This document shows, one piece after another, positions 39,910 through 48,487 of a stretch of 64,000 nucleotides of DNA. This DNA comes from Archangium violaceum (lineage in GTDB: Bacteria; Myxococcota; Myxococcia; Myxococcales; Myxococcaceae), in assembly GCF_016859125.1 (NCBI RefSeq), contig NZ_CP069338.1, positions 8,435,501-8,499,500 of the forward strand, in the 5' to 3' direction. The notes beneath the pieces were generated by a model, which was given only the letters and a program-made list of their open reading frames with translations, was not told the DNA's origin and made no database searches. Each line of letters starts with the position of its first letter. Positions within the stretch are counted from its first letter, which is position 1. The position numbers and the translations under genes are program-made.

Positions 39910-41019
39910 ATGATTGCCCGCCTGCCCACCGCCACCGCGTCCGCCGTGCCGAGCCACCGTCTGTCCGTCGCGCCCATGATGGACTGGACGGATCGGCACG
40001 ACCGCTACTTCCTGCGCCTCATCTCCAAGCGCACGCGGCTCTACACCGAGATGGTCACCATGGGCGCCATCCTGCACGGGGACAAGGCCCGGCACCTGGA
40101 CTTCTCCAAGGAGGAGCACCCCGTCGCGCTGCAGCTCGGGGGGAGTGAGCCGGAGCAGCTCGCCGAGTGCGCCCGCATCGCGGAGCAGTGGGGCTACGAC
40201 GAGGTGAACCTGAACGTGGGTTGCCCCTCGGACCGCGTGCAGAACGGCATGTTCGGCGCGTGCCTGATGGCGAAGCCGGATCTCGTGGCCCGCTGTGTCG
40301 AGGCGATGCGCGGCGCCACCCGCCTGCCCGTCACGGTCAAGCACCGGCTCGGCATCGACGAGCTCGACTCGTACGAGCTGCTGACGCACTTCGTGCGAAC
40401 GGTCCACGGGGCGGGCTGTGACACCTTCATCGTGCATGCGCGCAAGGCGTGGCTGCAGGGGCTCAGCCCCAAGGAGAACCGCGAGATTCCTCCACTGCGC
40501 TACGAGGTCGTGCGGCAGCTGAAGACGGACTTCCCGCACCTGACGATCGTGCTCAACGGCGGCGTGAAGTCCCTGGCGGAGACGCGTGCGCACCTCGAGT
40601 GGGCGGACGGCGTCATGATTGGCCGCGAGGCGTACCAGAATCCGTACATGCTGGCCCTGGCGGACGCCCAGGTGTTTGGCGAGGAGCACCCCGCGCCCAC
40701 GCGGCGCCAGGTGGTGGAGGCCCTGCTGCCGTATGCCGAGGACCTGCTGTCGCGCGGCGTGCACCTGTCGCGGCTCACCCGGCACATCCTGGGGCTCTTC
40801 GCCGGACAGCCGGGGGCGCGTGGCTGGAGGCGGGTGCTGAGCGAGCGGGCCTGCCGGCCCGGGGCGGGGATGGAGGTGCTCCGGGATGCGCTCGCGCAGG
40901 TACCGGAGCGCGTCCTGGACGAGCCGGCGCTCGGTGACGGAATCCCCGACGGCGTACGAGCGCAGCCAGCCACGGTCGCGCGGGAAGCGCAGGAGGGGAC
41001 CGCGCAGAGCCGCGCGTAG
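39910..41019 (+). CDS. dusA: tRNA-dihydrouridine synthase DusA
   Basis: The 369-residue protein has the Dus N-terminal sequence [17 protein letters not shown], the catalytic region [19 protein letters not shown] with the active-site Cys, and VKHRLGIDE and [11 protein letters not shown]-binding segments. The RHDR and QNGMFGACL features fit DusA rather than DusB/C. It reduces U20/U20a in tRNA D-loops. ATG 39910 is used; a TTG three codons upstream is also possible. No clear Shine-Dalgarno is seen. Confidence 0.92.
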   Translation: MIARLPTATASAVPSHRLSVAPMMDWTDRHDRYFLRLISKRTRLYTEMVTMGAILHGDKARHLDFSKEEHPVALQLGGSEPEQLAECARIAEQWGYDEVNLNVGCPSDRVQNGMFGACLMAKPDLVARCVEAMRGATRLPVTVKHRLGIDELDSYELLTHFVRTVHGAGCDTFIVHARKAWLQGLSPKENREIPPLRYEVVRQLKTDFPHLTIVLNGGVKSLAETRAHLEWADGVMIGREAYQNPYMLALADAQVFGEEHPAPTRRQVVEALLPYAEDLLSRGVHLSRLTRHILGLFAGQPGARGWRRVLSERACRPGAGMEVLRDALAQVPERVLDEPALGDGIPDGVRAQPATVAREAQEGTAQSRA

Positions 41020-41095
41020 CCGCCGTTCCCCCCCAGTCCCATGACTCCCGTCACCCCTCCTCGCGGCATTCGCCAGAGGAGGGGACCTCCGGCAC

Positions 41096-42085
41096 TCACT
41101 CCCAGCGCAGGACGAGCTTGCCCACGGTCTCGTTCCGGGCCATCCGCTCGAGCGCCTCGCGGGCCTCGCGCATGGGGTACACGGCATCGACGACGGGCGT
41201 GAGCGTTCCGGCCTGGAAGAGGGGGAGGAGGCTCCTCTCCGCGGCCTGGGTGAGGGCCATCTTCTCCTCGGGAGGCCTGCTGCGCAGCACGGTGCCGGTG
41301 ATGCGCAGGCGCCGGGTGAGGATGACGTTCAGATCCGAGGTGGCCTGCCGGCCGGCCACGAGGCCCACGAGCAACACCCGTCCCTGGGGAGCCATGGCCA
41401 GGAGCGTCTCCGGCAGGTAGTCCCCGCCCACGAGATCCAACGCGAGCTCCACGCCGCGTCCCCCGGTGGCCTCGCGCACGGCGTCGGCGAAGCGCGGGGG
41501 CGAGGTGTCACACAGCACCGTCTTCTCCACGCCCCACGCGGAGACGCGGGAGAGCTTCTCCGCGTTCCGCCCCGTCCCGATGACCCGGGCCCCCATGGCG
41601 CGGCACAGTTGCGCGCCGGCGGAGCCCACACCGCTCGCGACGGCATGGATGAGCACGGACTCGCCCATGCGCAGCCCGCCCTGGAGCACGAGCGCGTCGA
41701 AGGCGGTGAGGTACGCCTCGGGGAGCGCGGCGGCCTGGGTGGGGTCCAGGTTCTCCGGGGCGGGGAGGGCCTCGCGCTCGTGGGTGATGAGCTGCTCGGA
41801 GAAGGCTCCGCCGCCCACGAGCCCCATCACCCGGTCGCCCACCTTGAACCGGCGCACGAGCGAACCGGTGGCGATCACCTCACCGGCATACTCGAGGCCG
41901 GGGACATCGGCGGGGACGCCCGCGGGGGCGGGGTAGGCACCCCGGATCTGGAGGAGATCGGCGCGGTTGAGGGCGGTGGCGCGGACGCGCACGAGGAGCT
42001 CCCAGGGGCCGGGAGTGGGGGCGGGGCGCTCCTCGAAGTCGAGCACCTCGGGGCCGCCCGGGCGGGTGATGCGGAGGACCTGCAT
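41096..42085 (-). CDS. NADPH:quinone oxidoreductase-like MDR protein
   Basis: The 329-residue protein belongs to the zinc-free quinone reductase branch of the medium-chain dehydrogenases: MQVLRITRPGGPEVLDFEER at the start, NRADLLQIRGAYP, and the nucleotide loop VLIHAVASGVGSAGAQL. ATG 42085 follows GAGGTG; the longer frame upstream is less likely. It reduces quinones or enones with NADPH. It is 57 bp downstream of the MgtE-like gene in the same direction. Confidence 0.9.
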   Translation of the reverse strand: MQVLRITRPGGPEVLDFEERPAPTPGPWELLVRVRATALNRADLLQIRGAYPAPAGVPADVPGLEYAGEVIATGSLVRRFKVGDRVMGLVGGGAFSEQLITHEREALPAPENLDPTQAAALPEAYLTAFDALVLQGGLRMGESVLIHAVASGVGSAGAQLCRAMGARVIGTGRNAEKLSRVSAWGVEKTVLCDTSPPRFADAVREATGGRGVELALDLVGGDYLPETLLAMAPQGRVLLVGLVAGRQATSDLNVILTRRLRITGTVLRSRPPEEKMALTQAAERSLLPLFQAGTLTPVVDAVYPMREAREALERMARNETVGKLVLRWE

Positions 42086-42142
42086 GAAGGACACCTCTGT
42101 GTTTGTTGAACCGGGGCAGTCGAACACACCTCACGAGGGACT

Positions 42143-43129
42143 TCAGATGACGAGGTGCGTGACGAGGGTGAAGTACGTGAAGAGGGTGATGTTGTCGGAG
42201 ATGGCGAGCACCAGGGGGGCCGAGGCCAGGTGGGGGTCCACGCGGAAGCGGTGGAAGAGGAAGGGGAGCACGGCGCCGAGGCCGGCGGCGAGCGCGGTGG
42301 ACAAGGTGATGGCGATGAAGAGGGCGAGGGGGAAGGTGAGGTTGTGGGCGTAGAGGCTCCCGAGGAGGGCCACCACGGCGGCGGCCATCATCCCGGCCAG
42401 GCTCGTGCCGATCACTTCGCGGCGCACCTGGGGCGGGTCCACGCGTTGCTCGGCGAGCATGGTCGCGGACACGGCGGTGGTCTGGACGCCGAGGCTCTCG
42501 GAGAGGACGAGCACCATGGGGATGAAGGCGGCGACGACGACGAGCCGCTCCACGGTCTGCTCGAAGAGGCGGGACACGGTGGCGGCGAGGAAGCCTCCGA
42601 CGATGTTGACGAGCAGCCAGGGAAAGCGCCGCAGGGCCATGTGGAGCGGGCGCGTCTCCTTCATCTCGTCCTCGGGGAGGCCGACGAAGCGGAACACCTC
42701 GTCGCGCACGCGGCCCTCCACCTCGTCGAAGAGGGTGTCGGAGAAGGTGTCGACGAAGTTGCCCACCTCCACCACGCCGACGATGCGGCCCTCGGCGTCC
42801 ACCACGGGGAAGGCGAGGAAGCGGTAGGTGACGAAGAAGTCCTCCACCAGCGAGTCCGGGGCATCCGCGGGCAGCTTCACCACACGGGTGAACATGAGCG
42901 AGGAGATGCGCTCCTCGGGCGCGGCGCGGATGAGCTTGCGGATGGGCACCACGCCCACCAGGCGGCCGGCCGGATCACACGCGTAGCAGTAGAAGATCTC
43001 ATTGGTCCCGGGGGTGGAGCGGATCTTCTCGAGGGCCTGGGCGACGGTGTCCTCGACGCCCACTGCGACGAAGTCACGCGAGAGCCTGTCACTGCGCAAC
43101 AACGAATGTTCTTCGTCGGGGGTGGCCAC
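42143..43129 (-). CDS. MgtE-like magnesium transporter lacking the N-domain
   Basis: Starting at GTG 43129 the 328-residue product has two CBS domains (about 10-135, FYCYACDPAGRLVGVVPIRK and FPVVDAEGRIVGVVEVGN) and the MgtE membrane domain with five helices (PWLLVNIVGGFLAATVSRLF, FIPMVLVLSESLGVQTTAV, SDNITLFTYFTLVTHLVI). The acidic N-domain that normally precedes CBS is missing. In MgtE that domain helps close the pore at high magnesium, so gating may differ. No good Shine-Dalgarno is seen, leaving the start less certain. Divergent from yacG. Confidence 0.85.
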   Translation of the reverse strand: MATPDEEHSLLRSDRLSRDFVAVGVEDTVAQALEKIRSTPGTNEIFYCYACDPAGRLVGVVPIRKLIRAAPEERISSLMFTRVVKLPADAPDSLVEDFFVTYRFLAFPVVDAEGRIVGVVEVGNFVDTFSDTLFDEVEGRVRDEVFRFVGLPEDEMKETRPLHMALRRFPWLLVNIVGGFLAATVSRLFEQTVERLVVVAAFIPMVLVLSESLGVQTTAVSATMLAEQRVDPPQVRREVIGTSLAGMMAAAVVALLGSLYAHNLTFPLALFIAITLSTALAAGLGAVLPFLFHRFRVDPHLASAPLVLAISDNITLFTYFTLVTHLVI

Positions 43130-43183
43130 GCGGGGACTGTAAACGCGCTGGCCCGAGCGGGGATCAAGGCTTATGAGTACCGC

Positions 43184-43396
43184 GTGTCCACGACTGTCCG
43201 AGAGTGTTCCATCTGCCGGAAGCCGGTCGCCCCGCGTGCCGAGAACCCGGCGTTTCCGTTCTGCTCCAAGCGCTGCCGCATGGTGGACCTGGGGCGTTGG
43301 CTGGGAGAGGAGTACCGGGTGCCGGATCGGCAGGCGGATGAGCAGGAGGACGAGCTCCCCGTCGATCAACACCCCGAGCGCGGCGGCGACGCATGA
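43184..43396 (+). CDS. yacG: DNA gyrase inhibitor YacG
   Basis: GTG 43184 gives a 70-residue zinc protein: CSIC near the start and CSKRCRMVDLGRWLGEEYR, the YacG zinc finger (C-x2-C, then C-x3-C) and conserved LGRWLGEEY. YacG binds GyrB and blocks gyrase. An acidic tail follows. It overlaps the next gene by 4 bp (ATGA), so the two are translationally coupled. The ATG at 43173 is in a different frame. Confidence 0.88.
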   Translation: MSTTVRECSICRKPVAPRAENPAFPFCSKRCRMVDLGRWLGEEYRVPDRQADEQEDELPVDQHPERGGDA

Positions 43397-44130
43397 GTGG
43401 GCTGTGCGATCTGCACTGCCACCTGGTGCCCGGGGTGGATGACGGAGCGCGCACGGTGGAGGACGCGCTGGAGATGGCGCGGGCGCTGGTGGACCTGGGC
43501 TTCACCACGGTGGCGCCCAGTCCGCACGCGCGGCCGGAGTACCCCTCGCACTCGCGCGAGACGGTGGAGGCGAAGCTGGCGGAGCTGCGCGAGGCGCTGG
43601 CGCGCGCGGACGTGAGGCTGACGCTGGGGACGAACGCGGAGAACTTCCTGGACGAGGCCTTCCTTCGCGGGCTGGGCACGCCGGAGGCGCGGCTGCTGGG
43701 CGCGGGGAAATACGTACTGGTGGAGCTGCCCTACACCGCGCCGGTGCCAGCGCTGGCGGACATCCTCTTCCGCATCCGCGTCAAGGGCGTGACGCCGGTG
43801 CTGGCGCACCCGGAGCGCTGCCTCGAGTTCGAGCGTCCGGGCCGGGCGGCGGAGGCGGTACGCGCCGGGGCGCTGCTGCAGTTGGATGTGGGCGCGCTGA
43901 CGGGGCGGTATGGGAGGACGGCGAAGAAGCTGGCGAGGGCCTTCCTGGAGGATGGACTGTATGCCCTCGGAGCCACGGACCTGCACGGGCCGGTGGGCGC
44001 ACGGGAGTGGGTGGGGAAGGCGCTGACGGAGCTGCGGAGCAGGGTGGGCGAGCGGGCCTTCACCCGCCTGATGGCCACGTCGCCGGCCCGCTTGCTGGCG
44101 GGGGAACCCCTGGAGTCCGGGGAAAGGTGA
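43393..44130 (+). CDS. CpsB/YwqE-type PHP phosphatase
   Basis: The 245-residue protein shows PHP motifs: CDLHCHLVPGVDDGARTVEDAL (metal His residues), VAPSPHARPEY, VLAHPERCLEFE and GATDLHGP. This matches manganese-dependent tyrosine phosphatases CpsB/YwqE/Wzb-like, which dephosphorylate bacterial tyrosine kinases and so tune capsule or exopolysaccharide export. No kinase gene is adjacent. It is coupled to yacG and followed after 15 bp by a flippase-like membrane protein. Confidence 0.87.
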   Translation: MSGLCDLHCHLVPGVDDGARTVEDALEMARALVDLGFTTVAPSPHARPEYPSHSRETVEAKLAELREALARADVRLTLGTNAENFLDEAFLRGLGTPEARLLGAGKYVLVELPYTAPVPALADILFRIRVKGVTPVLAHPERCLEFERPGRAAEAVRAGALLQLDVGALTGRYGRTAKKLARAFLEDGLYALGATDLHGPVGAREWVGKALTELRSRVGERAFTRLMATSPARLLAGEPLESGER

Positions 44131-44145
44131 CGATATACGGGCGCC

Positions 44146-45174
44146 GTGAACCGCGCCGTCAAGCTGATCGCCAGCCTGCTCGTCACCCTCGTCTTCTCCT
44201 GGTGGGCCTTCCGGGATACGGACTGGCAGTCCCAGGTGTCGAGCCTGAAGTCCGCCAACTACCTCTGGGTGGGGCCCTACTTCGTCATCCTGACGCTCAT
44301 CCACGTGGCGAGGACGCTGCGGTGGGGCTGCCTGCTGTCGGGCATGGAGCGGGTGCCCTTCCGCAAGCTGAACGAGGCCTCGGGCATCGGCTTCATGATG
44401 CTGCTGGTGCTGCCGTTCCGGCTGGGCGAGTTCGCGCGGCCCCTGCTGATCGCCCAGCGCAGCTCCATCCGCCGCAGCGCGGCGATGACGTCGGTGGTGC
44501 TCGAGCGCATCACGGACGGCATCTCGGTGGCGGTGCTGATGCGGGTGCTGCTCTTCTTCGTGCCGGCGGAGGTGCCCGAGGTCCGCTACGTGAAGCTGGG
44601 CGCGAACCTGATGTTCGCGGTGTTCGCCGGCGGGCTCGTCTTCCTCCTGTTCGCGCTGTGGCACCAGGCGCGCGCGGTGCATCTGGTGCGGGCCACGGTG
44701 GGCCGGGTGGCGCCGGGCGTGGCGGACAAGATGGCGGACGTCGTGGACACCTTCGTGGGAGCGATGCGGCAGTTGCCGGATCGGCGCCAGATGGTGGGCT
44801 TCTTCGTCTACACGGCCCTGTACTGGGGGCTGAACGGCGCGGGGATGGCGGTGCTGTCGCGGGCGTTCGGCTTGAACCTGTCGCTGTTCCAGGCCTACGT
44901 GGTGATGTCGGTGCTGGTGGTGGGCGTGATGATTCCCGCGGCCCCCGGCATGGTGGGCACGTTCCAGGCGGCGATAAAGGTGGGCCTGTCGCTGTTCGTC
45001 CCGGCCACGGTGGTGAACGGCAGCGGTCTGGCGTACGCGAACGTGATGTGGCTGTGCCAGACGGTGCAGCAGATCGGCTTCGGCGTGGTGCTGATGTCGC
45101 TGGGGCACCTGTCCTTCAAGGACATCGCCGGCAAGCTCGACAAGGAGCAGCAGGCCTCGGTGCCTTCGGCGTGA
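44146..45174 (+). CDS. Lysylphosphatidylglycerol-synthase-TM / flippase-like membrane protein
   Basis: The 342-residue product starts at GTG 44146 and has about eight membrane spans. LRWGCLLSGMERVPFRKLNEASGIGFMMLLVLPFRLGEFARPLLI is the LPG_synthase_TM/UPF0104 signature region (only its ends are quoted as key residues: R-W at the start, P-x-R-x-G-E-x-x-R-P later). No catalytic C-terminal domain is present, so it is a stand-alone membrane domain of the type thought to flip lipids or lipid-linked sugars. It is probably co-transcribed with the CpsB-like gene, which suggests envelope polysaccharide work. Confidence 0.85.
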   Translation: MNRAVKLIASLLVTLVFSWWAFRDTDWQSQVSSLKSANYLWVGPYFVILTLIHVARTLRWGCLLSGMERVPFRKLNEASGIGFMMLLVLPFRLGEFARPLLIAQRSSIRRSAAMTSVVLERITDGISVAVLMRVLLFFVPAEVPEVRYVKLGANLMFAVFAGGLVFLLFALWHQARAVHLVRATVGRVAPGVADKMADVVDTFVGAMRQLPDRRQMVGFFVYTALYWGLNGAGMAVLSRAFGLNLSLFQAYVVMSVLVVGVMIPAAPGMVGTFQAAIKVGLSLFVPATVVNGSGLAYANVMWLCQTVQQIGFGVVLMSLGHLSFKDIAGKLDKEQQASVPSA

Positions 45175-45207
45175 CGTCCCCCTCCGGGGGAAGAGGGACG
45201 GGGTGGG
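45175..45207. repeat. Degenerate REP-like repeat, copy 3
   Basis: CCCCCTCCGGGGG (45178-45190) forms a hairpin and is followed by AAGAGGGACGGGGTGGG, matching the 3' half of the repeats at 37218 and 38377. It lies just after the flippase-like gene stop and may serve as its terminator. Confidence 0.5.
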
Positions 45208-45246
45208 CGCTCACGGGCCTCGCGCTCGAGCACGGGCCCGGGTCCC

Positions 45247-45393
45247 TCACAGCTCCTCGTTGAGCCAGCGGATGATGGCGTCGCGGATGGACGCGGGACG
45301 CTCGTTGCTGCCGCGGGTGCCGAACCCACGGGAGTCCGCGGGCGGTGGCGCCTTCTCGCGGGCCAGCGCCTGATTGCGTCCCTGCATGGGCAT
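45247..45393 (-). CDS. 48-residue protein downstream of a ribbon-helix-helix gene
   Basis: ATG 45393 begins 8 bp after the stop of the ribbon-helix-helix gene. The product starts MPMQGRNQALAREKAPPP and ends with an amphipathic helix RPASIRDAIIRWLNEEL; the middle is Gly/Pro/Arg-rich. No family is recognised. Tight spacing after a DNA-binding-type protein suggests a joint function, perhaps a small partner or toxin-like peptide, but nothing in the sequence proves it. Confidence 0.6.
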   Translation of the reverse strand: MPMQGRNQALAREKAPPPADSRGFGTRGSNERPASIRDAIIRWLNEEL

Positions 45394-45401
45394 GGCGGTC
45401 C

Positions 45402-45644
45402 TCACTGGTTGCCTCCAGTGGTCGGACGGCCGTACTTGGCGAGCAGATCCTCCACGGCTTCGCGGAGATACTCGCTCTGATGGATGCGGGTGCGGCGGGC
45501 GAGCTCGCGCAGCTTGTGGACCTGCTCGATCGGAACGAGCACGTGGGTGGAGACCACGGACTCGGAGGCGTCGGAACCACCGTTCGAGTCGGCTGAGGCG
45601 GGGGTGGCCTCGGAGCTCATCGGGCTGGCGCTGGCATCCTGCAT
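45402..45644 (-). CDS. Ribbon-helix-helix DNA-binding protein
   Basis: ATG 45644 follows GAGGAGG by 7 bp. The 80-residue protein has a disordered Ser/Ala/Glu-rich N-terminus (1-30) and a C-terminal RHH fold: strand THVLVPIEQVHKLRELARR, then RIHQSEYLREAVEDLLAKYG. RHH proteins are dimeric repressors, often antitoxins. It likely represses its own promoter, where an 8-bp inverted repeat (45669-45688) is found. Confidence 0.8.
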   Translation of the reverse strand: MQDASASPMSSEATPASADSNGGSDASESVVSTHVLVPIEQVHKLRELARRTRIHQSEYLREAVEDLLAKYGRPTTGGNQ

Positions 45645-45668
45645 CGGAACATCCTCCTCGGGGCTGCT

Positions 45669-45688
45669 ACAGGCCACTACTGGCCTGT
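45669..45688. promoter_or_regulatory. Inverted repeat upstream of the ribbon-helix-helix gene, candidate operator
   Basis: ACAGGCCA (45669-45676) and TGGCCTGT (45681-45688) form a perfect 8-bp inverted repeat with a 4-nt gap, 25 bp upstream of the start codon. It fits an operator for the encoded RHH dimer; it could instead be a hairpin ending transcription of the upstream kinase gene. Confidence 0.5.
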
Positions 45689-45760
45689 GGGGGGCATTAG
45701 GGGGGCAGGCGAGCGAGCCGTCAAAAAAACCACCGATGCCTCCGAGGGAGCGTCTCCGGC

Positions 45761-47515
45761 TCACCGTGAGGTGGGATCGCGGGGCAGTCGCACGGTGAAG
45801 GTGGTTCCCGAGGCCGCGTTGGAGTCCACGGAGATGGAGCCCCCGTGGGCCAGGACGATCTGCTGCACGATGTAGAGCCCCAGTCCCAGTCCCTGGCGCG
45901 AGCTGCTCGCGGCGCGGCGGAAGGGATCGAAGATATGGGGCAGCAACTCCTCGGGGATGGGAGAGCCCTGGTTCGTCACCGTGAGGACGTATGTCCCGTC
46001 CTCTTCGCGGAGGGAGATCTCCACCGGGAGGTTCTCGGAGCCGTGTTGCAGCGCATTGCCCACCAGGTTGGAGACGACCTGGGCGAGCCGGTCCGGATCC
46101 CACTCCCCGGTGTACGGGCCCCGCCCCGGGGAGAAGACGACACGGCCCGGGTGCGTCACCTCGAACTCCTCGAGCGTGGCACGCACCAGTTCCACCAGCT
46201 CGCCGGGCCGGCGCTGCAGGGGAAGTCCACTGCCCATGCGTGCGCGGGTGAAGTCGAGCAGATCGGTGATCATCCGAGACATGCGGTCCGCGCTCCGGGC
46301 GATGCGCCGCACCCCGGCGAGCACGGGCTCGGGGACATCCTCCCGGCGCAGGAGCAGCTCGGCGGCCAGGGAGATGCTGTGGAGCGGGTTGCGCAGATCA
46401 TGGCTGACGATTCCCACCAGCCGATCGCGGAACTGCTCGGCGCGCCTGTGCTCGGTGCTGTCCCGGAAGAAGACGGCCAGCCCCCCCTCGGTGGTGGGGA
46501 AGGCGCTCACGCTCGTCCAGAGATCCAACGGGGCGTAGTACTCCTCGAACTGCACCGGCACCTTCTGTTCCACCACGCGGTGATACTCGGTCCAGTACCG
46601 CGATGTGGGCGTGGCGGCCGCGGGGAAGACGTCCCAGAAGACACGGCCGAGCGTGTCCTCGCGATGCGTCTGGGAGAGTCGCTCCTGGTTCTCGTTCACC
46701 AGGATGAAGCGGAAGTCCTTGTCGAGCATGAAGAACGCCTCGCCGTGCTCCAGTGCCTCGAGGGTGCGCTGTTGCTCGCGTAGCACCTTCTGGGTCAGCT
46801 CGCGCAGGTGGGTCTGCTCGCGAAGGAGCCGCTCGCGCTCCGCGTCGTGGAGTTTGCGCTCGGTGATGTCGTGGAAGTAGACGGCGATCCCTTCCTCGGT
46901 GGGGTAGACGTGGAGCTCGAACCAGCGATCCCACGGGCCGTAGTGATTCTCGAAGAAGATCGGGATGCGCTCGGCGGCCACGCGACGGTAGTTGTGCTCG
47001 ACGGGAGTGCCCAGGCTGGCGGGGAAGGCCTCCCAGTGGTTGCGGCCCAACAGCGCCTCGCGTGGCTGTCCCAGGAGGCGCTCTGCCTCGCGGTTGACGT
47101 AGATGAAGCGCCACTCCCGGTCGAAGGCCTCGAAGGCCTCGGAGATGCTCTCCAGGATGGTGGCGGCCCGGTTCTTCTCACGCTTGATGGCCTCGCGCTC
47201 GCGCACCCGGTCGGTGATGTCGAGCACCGTGCCGAGGAAGCGCACCGCCCGGCCGTTCGCATCGAAGAAGGCGCGGCCGGTGGAGGCCAACCAGCGCTCG
47301 CTCCCGTCCTGTGGGTTCACGGCGCGGTAATCGTCCCGGAAGGTGCCGCCGCTGGCCGGCTCCAGGGACTGCCGCACCAGGAGCTGCACGCGCTCACGGT
47401 CCTCGGGGTGCACGCGGGAGAGGAAGGTGTCGTAATCGATGGGGGCATCCGGAGGCAGGCCGAAGAGGGCCTTGCAGCGCTCGTCCCAGAGCAGCGCGCC
47501 TGTCAGGGGATCCAT
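45761..47515 (-). CDS. PAS-PAS-PAS histidine kinase, C-terminal part of a frameshifted gene
   Basis: The 584 residues from ATG 47515 start inside a PAS domain (DPLTGALLWDERCKALFGLP). The same frame, open upstream to about 47620, encodes the missing PAS start LNEERLRLAVEATHLGTWDM, so the true N-terminus lies in the adjoining RsbRD-like piece. Domains: PAS (to about 110), PAS (115-230), PAS (250-345), HisKA with His in GIVSHDLRNPLHSISLA and HATPase (GSPIPEELLPHIFDPF, QGLGLGLYIVQQI). It is a soluble sensor kinase. If the shift is real, this fragment alone would lack its first PAS strand and N-terminal regulator. Confidence 0.8.
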   Translation of the reverse strand: MDPLTGALLWDERCKALFGLPPDAPIDYDTFLSRVHPEDRERVQLLVRQSLEPASGGTFRDDYRAVNPQDGSERWLASTGRAFFDANGRAVRFLGTVLDITDRVREREAIKREKNRAATILESISEAFEAFDREWRFIYVNREAERLLGQPREALLGRNHWEAFPASLGTPVEHNYRRVAAERIPIFFENHYGPWDRWFELHVYPTEEGIAVYFHDITERKLHDAERERLLREQTHLRELTQKVLREQQRTLEALEHGEAFFMLDKDFRFILVNENQERLSQTHREDTLGRVFWDVFPAAATPTSRYWTEYHRVVEQKVPVQFEEYYAPLDLWTSVSAFPTTEGGLAVFFRDSTEHRRAEQFRDRLVGIVSHDLRNPLHSISLAAELLLRREDVPEPVLAGVRRIARSADRMSRMITDLLDFTRARMGSGLPLQRRPGELVELVRATLEEFEVTHPGRVVFSPGRGPYTGEWDPDRLAQVVSNLVGNALQHGSENLPVEISLREEDGTYVLTVTNQGSPIPEELLPHIFDPFRRAASSSRQGLGLGLYIVQQIVLAHGGSISVDSNAASGTTFTVRLPRDPTSR

Positions 47516-48018
47516 GTCCCACGTCCCCAGGTGGGTGGCCTCGACGGCGAGGCGCAGGCGCTCCTCATTGAGGTGCAGTACCTCGAGGCTGGGGAGGGCA
47601 GGGGGCGGGGTCTGGATTTGATGCCGAAGAGGTAGACGGTGTGCTCCCTGGCGGCCTGGAGCTCGGCGAAGAGGCGCTGGGTGTCCTCGGGGGGCGGCTG
47701 CTGGTCGGGAGGGAGGGACTCCAAGAGCTGCGAGAGGAGCTGGCCGAGGAGGACGAACTCGGCCGTCACGTCTTCCCGGGTGTAGCCCAGTCGGAGACGC
47801 AGGCCGAGGTGGGTCTCCTCCATTCGCCGCCGGATGGGGTCGGGCTCCCTGTGCTGCTCCCGGAAGAGGGCGATCAGGGAGTCGAGGTACTCGGGGAGGT
47901 TGTCGAGGACGTCCTGGGGCTGGACGTCACGAGCGGAGGGGAGGCGGCTGGCCTCTTCGAGGTAGCGCTGGAGCAGGAACTCGCGGTGTTGCTCGATGAG
48001 GTCGGCAATGGATGCCAT
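47503..48018 (-). CDS. RsbRD-N-like sensor piece, N-terminal part of the frameshifted kinase gene
   Basis: ATG 48018 gives MASIADLIEQHREFLLQRYLEE, an RsbRD N-terminal (globin-like helical) domain of about 135 residues ending EHTVYLFGIKS. From there the frame encodes about 35 residues of Pro/Arg/Ser-rich nonsense (out-of-frame PAS codons) and stops at 47503. One extra base, or two fewer, between about 47590 and 47630 would join it to the PAS kinase downstream. The tract is C-rich on this strand, where indels or sequencing errors are common. Confidence 0.7.
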   Translation of the reverse strand: MASIADLIEQHREFLLQRYLEEASRLPSARDVQPQDVLDNLPEYLDSLIALFREQHREPDPIRRRMEETHLGLRLRLGYTREDVTAEFVLLGQLLSQLLESLPPDQQPPPEDTQRLFAELQAAREHTVYLFGIKSRPRPLPSPASRYCTSMRSACASPSRPPTWGRGTWIP

Positions 48019-48442
48019 AGGCGGAGTGACCCCACACCCCGCGCCAGAGTCCACCGGTTCCAGACCCGTTGGGGGAGAAATCGTCCAGGGGAGTCACGCG
48101 CCCGACAGTGGGTGGGAAGAACCCTCGTTACCGAGTGAACCCGGAGACGGGGATGGGTCCCTCCAGTGTCACCGAAGAGGGGAGGGTGGCCGTGCTGTTG
48201 GGAGTGGGGTCACGCACGTTGCCGAGTCACTTCTCCACACCGTATGGGGAGGTGAAGCTCGTCACCGTCAAGGCGCTGCTGCCCTCGGAGCTGGCGTACC
48301 AGCTGGGTCGAGGAAAGCGGCGAGGAGCACCTGTCCCGTGCCCAGCGGCGCCCGGTGGTGTAACCCCGGGCCGGCTCGAGATTGGGTCAGTTACGCTCCG
48401 GGTGGGCCGGGAACTGCTCCGAACCCGTCCGGACGCTCCGGG
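48019..48442. other. Intergenic region of about 425 bp between kinase gene and tRNA-Met
   Basis: No convincing gene is seen. A plus-strand frame at 48069-48476 is open but its composition changes along its length and it lacks a family match or a good ribosome site. The region contains the kinase promoter at its left end. Confidence 0.4.
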
Positions 48443-48484
48443 CAAAAGAAAACCCCGGAATCACTTGGGAAAGTGACTCCGGGG
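48443..48484 (-). terminator. Rho-independent terminator of tRNA-Met
   Basis: On the minus strand, CCCCGGAGTCACTT and AAGTGATTCCGGGG (48471-48484, 48453-48466) form a 14-bp stem with one mismatch and a 4-nt loop, followed by TTTTCTTTTG. It begins a few bases after the tRNA 3' end. Confidence 0.85.
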
Positions 48485-48487
48485 CCT

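Noticed and set aside
39862-41187. 441-residue minus-strand frame opposite dusA
   Set aside because: Antisense shadow; dusA motifs are clear on the plus strand.
42155-43183. Long plus-strand frame running into yacG
   Set aside because: It is antisense to the MgtE-like gene and only its last 70 residues (YacG) have family character.
48069-48476. 135-residue plus-strand frame before tRNA-Met
   Set aside because: No recognisable family, no convincing ribosome site, and it runs into the tRNA terminator hairpin.
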